DNA of 6,425 nucleotides from the NCBI GenBank assembly GCA_031267635.1, contig JAIRYX010000451.1, positions 1 through 6,425 on the forward strand. The letters are read 5' to 3'. The stretch's first letter is position 1; the number at the start of each line of letters is the position of its first letter. The translations under genes were made by a program, and so were the position numbers. The notes beneath the pieces are model-generated. The model saw only the letters and a list, made by a program, of their open reading frames with translations, was not told where the DNA came from and did no database searches. Of the stretch, positions 6,248-6,425 are shown one piece after another. This DNA comes from Planctomycetaceae bacterium (GTDB taxonomy: Bacteria; Planctomycetota; Planctomycetia; Pirellulales; Thermoguttaceae).

Positions 6248-6271
6248 CATAAAAATTACCTTAAAGGAGGC
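6234..6271 (+). promoter_or_regulatory. Perfect 10-bp inverted repeat joining the -10 region and the Shine-Dalgarno
   Basis: GCCTCCTTTA (6234-6243) is the exact reverse complement of TAAAGGAGGC (6262-6271), separated by 18 bases. The right arm contains the very strong ribosome site AAAGGAGG (6263-6270), 6 bases before the ATG. The left arm overlaps the start of the -10 box. RNA started at the local promoter would lack the left arm, so its ribosome site stays free. RNA reading through from upstream would hide it in the hairpin. The dyad could also be a protein-binding operator. Confidence 0.65.
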
Positions 6272-6276
6272 ATTTC

Positions 6277-6425
6277 ATGACCGTGAAACTTAAAAAAATC
6301 CAGCGCAGGAATCCCCAAAACCCAGCGTCGGTTAAATGGTATCTGACCCAGGAAACGATGGGAAACATTGGATTGCAGGAAATCGCAAAAGAAATCGAGG
6401 GACGCTCGGCGCTTTCGCTGGGAGA
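6277..6425 (+). CDS. HU-like DNA-binding protein (HU-related family), N-terminal part only
   Basis: The first 49 codons are visible; the gene continues past the right edge. The start MTVKLKKIQRRNPQNPASVKWY, then GLQEIAKEIEGRSALSLG (33-50 region), matches the HU-related family of histone-like proteins. That family opens with a KxxxVQRKNPxxP...KxYA-type strand, followed by the HU helix-turn (LRELAKEIAGRSSLTxGD). Such proteins bind and bend DNA without sequence specificity or with weak specificity; the exact cellular role of this branch is unclear. The start is firm: AAAGGAGG lies 6 bases upstream and a consensus promoter precedes it. The elaborate upstream array suggests tight control, possibly by the protein itself. 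The missing C-terminal half would hold the DNA-binding beta arm. Confidence 0.8.
   Translation, partial: MTVKLKKIQRRNPQNPASVKWYLTQETMGNIGLQEIAKEIEGRSALSLG

Overview
The window reads as a chromosomal segment from a Gram-negative bacterium with an LPS-type outer membrane, most likely a member of the Planctomycetota. It carries an LptE-type lipoprotein, a large periplasmic TPR protein of BamD type and an HtrA-type periplasmic protease. The phylum call rests on the wording of LptE (the VYVPMFENNTYRRNLGERLTEAV stretch, residues 64-86) and on an enlarged loop in CysC. I recognise both from memory of planctomycete proteins and have not searched for either.

Layout: (1) 9-1199, plus strand, a secreted HtrA/Deg-type serine protease with one PDZ domain. 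(2) A short convergent gap holding a GC-rich hairpin, then a minus-strand gene cluster read from right to left: a 653-residue exported TPR protein (2518-4479), a small cysteine-rich protein of unknown function (1877-2434) and lptE (1272-1874). The small gene is much more AT-rich than its neighbours (about 36% GC against about 53% for lptE, counted by hand) and sits 2 bases before the lptE start, so it looks like an insertion into an envelope-assembly operon. (3) A divergent gap of about 500 bases, then cysC (APS kinase, 5006-5665) on the plus strand. (4) About 610 gene-free bases, then the first 49 codons of an HU-like DNA-binding protein that runs off the right edge (6277-6425).

The most interesting material is non-coding. 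Two diverged copies of an approximately 65-70 base element lie in opposite orientation on either side of cysC (4804-4869 and 5778-5848). They share short sequence blocks, a stem kept by compensating changes, and a T-rich tail. Directly upstream of the HU-like gene are three 18-bp palindromes spaced exactly 21 bp apart. The last one abuts a consensus sigma70-type promoter. A perfect 10-bp inverted repeat then joins the promoter's -10 region to the Shine-Dalgarno sequence. Together these suggest a strongly regulated gene.

The envelope genes fit together: the TPR protein and LptE would act in outer-membrane biogenesis, and the protease in periplasmic quality control. CysC and the HU-like gene appear functionally unrelated to them.
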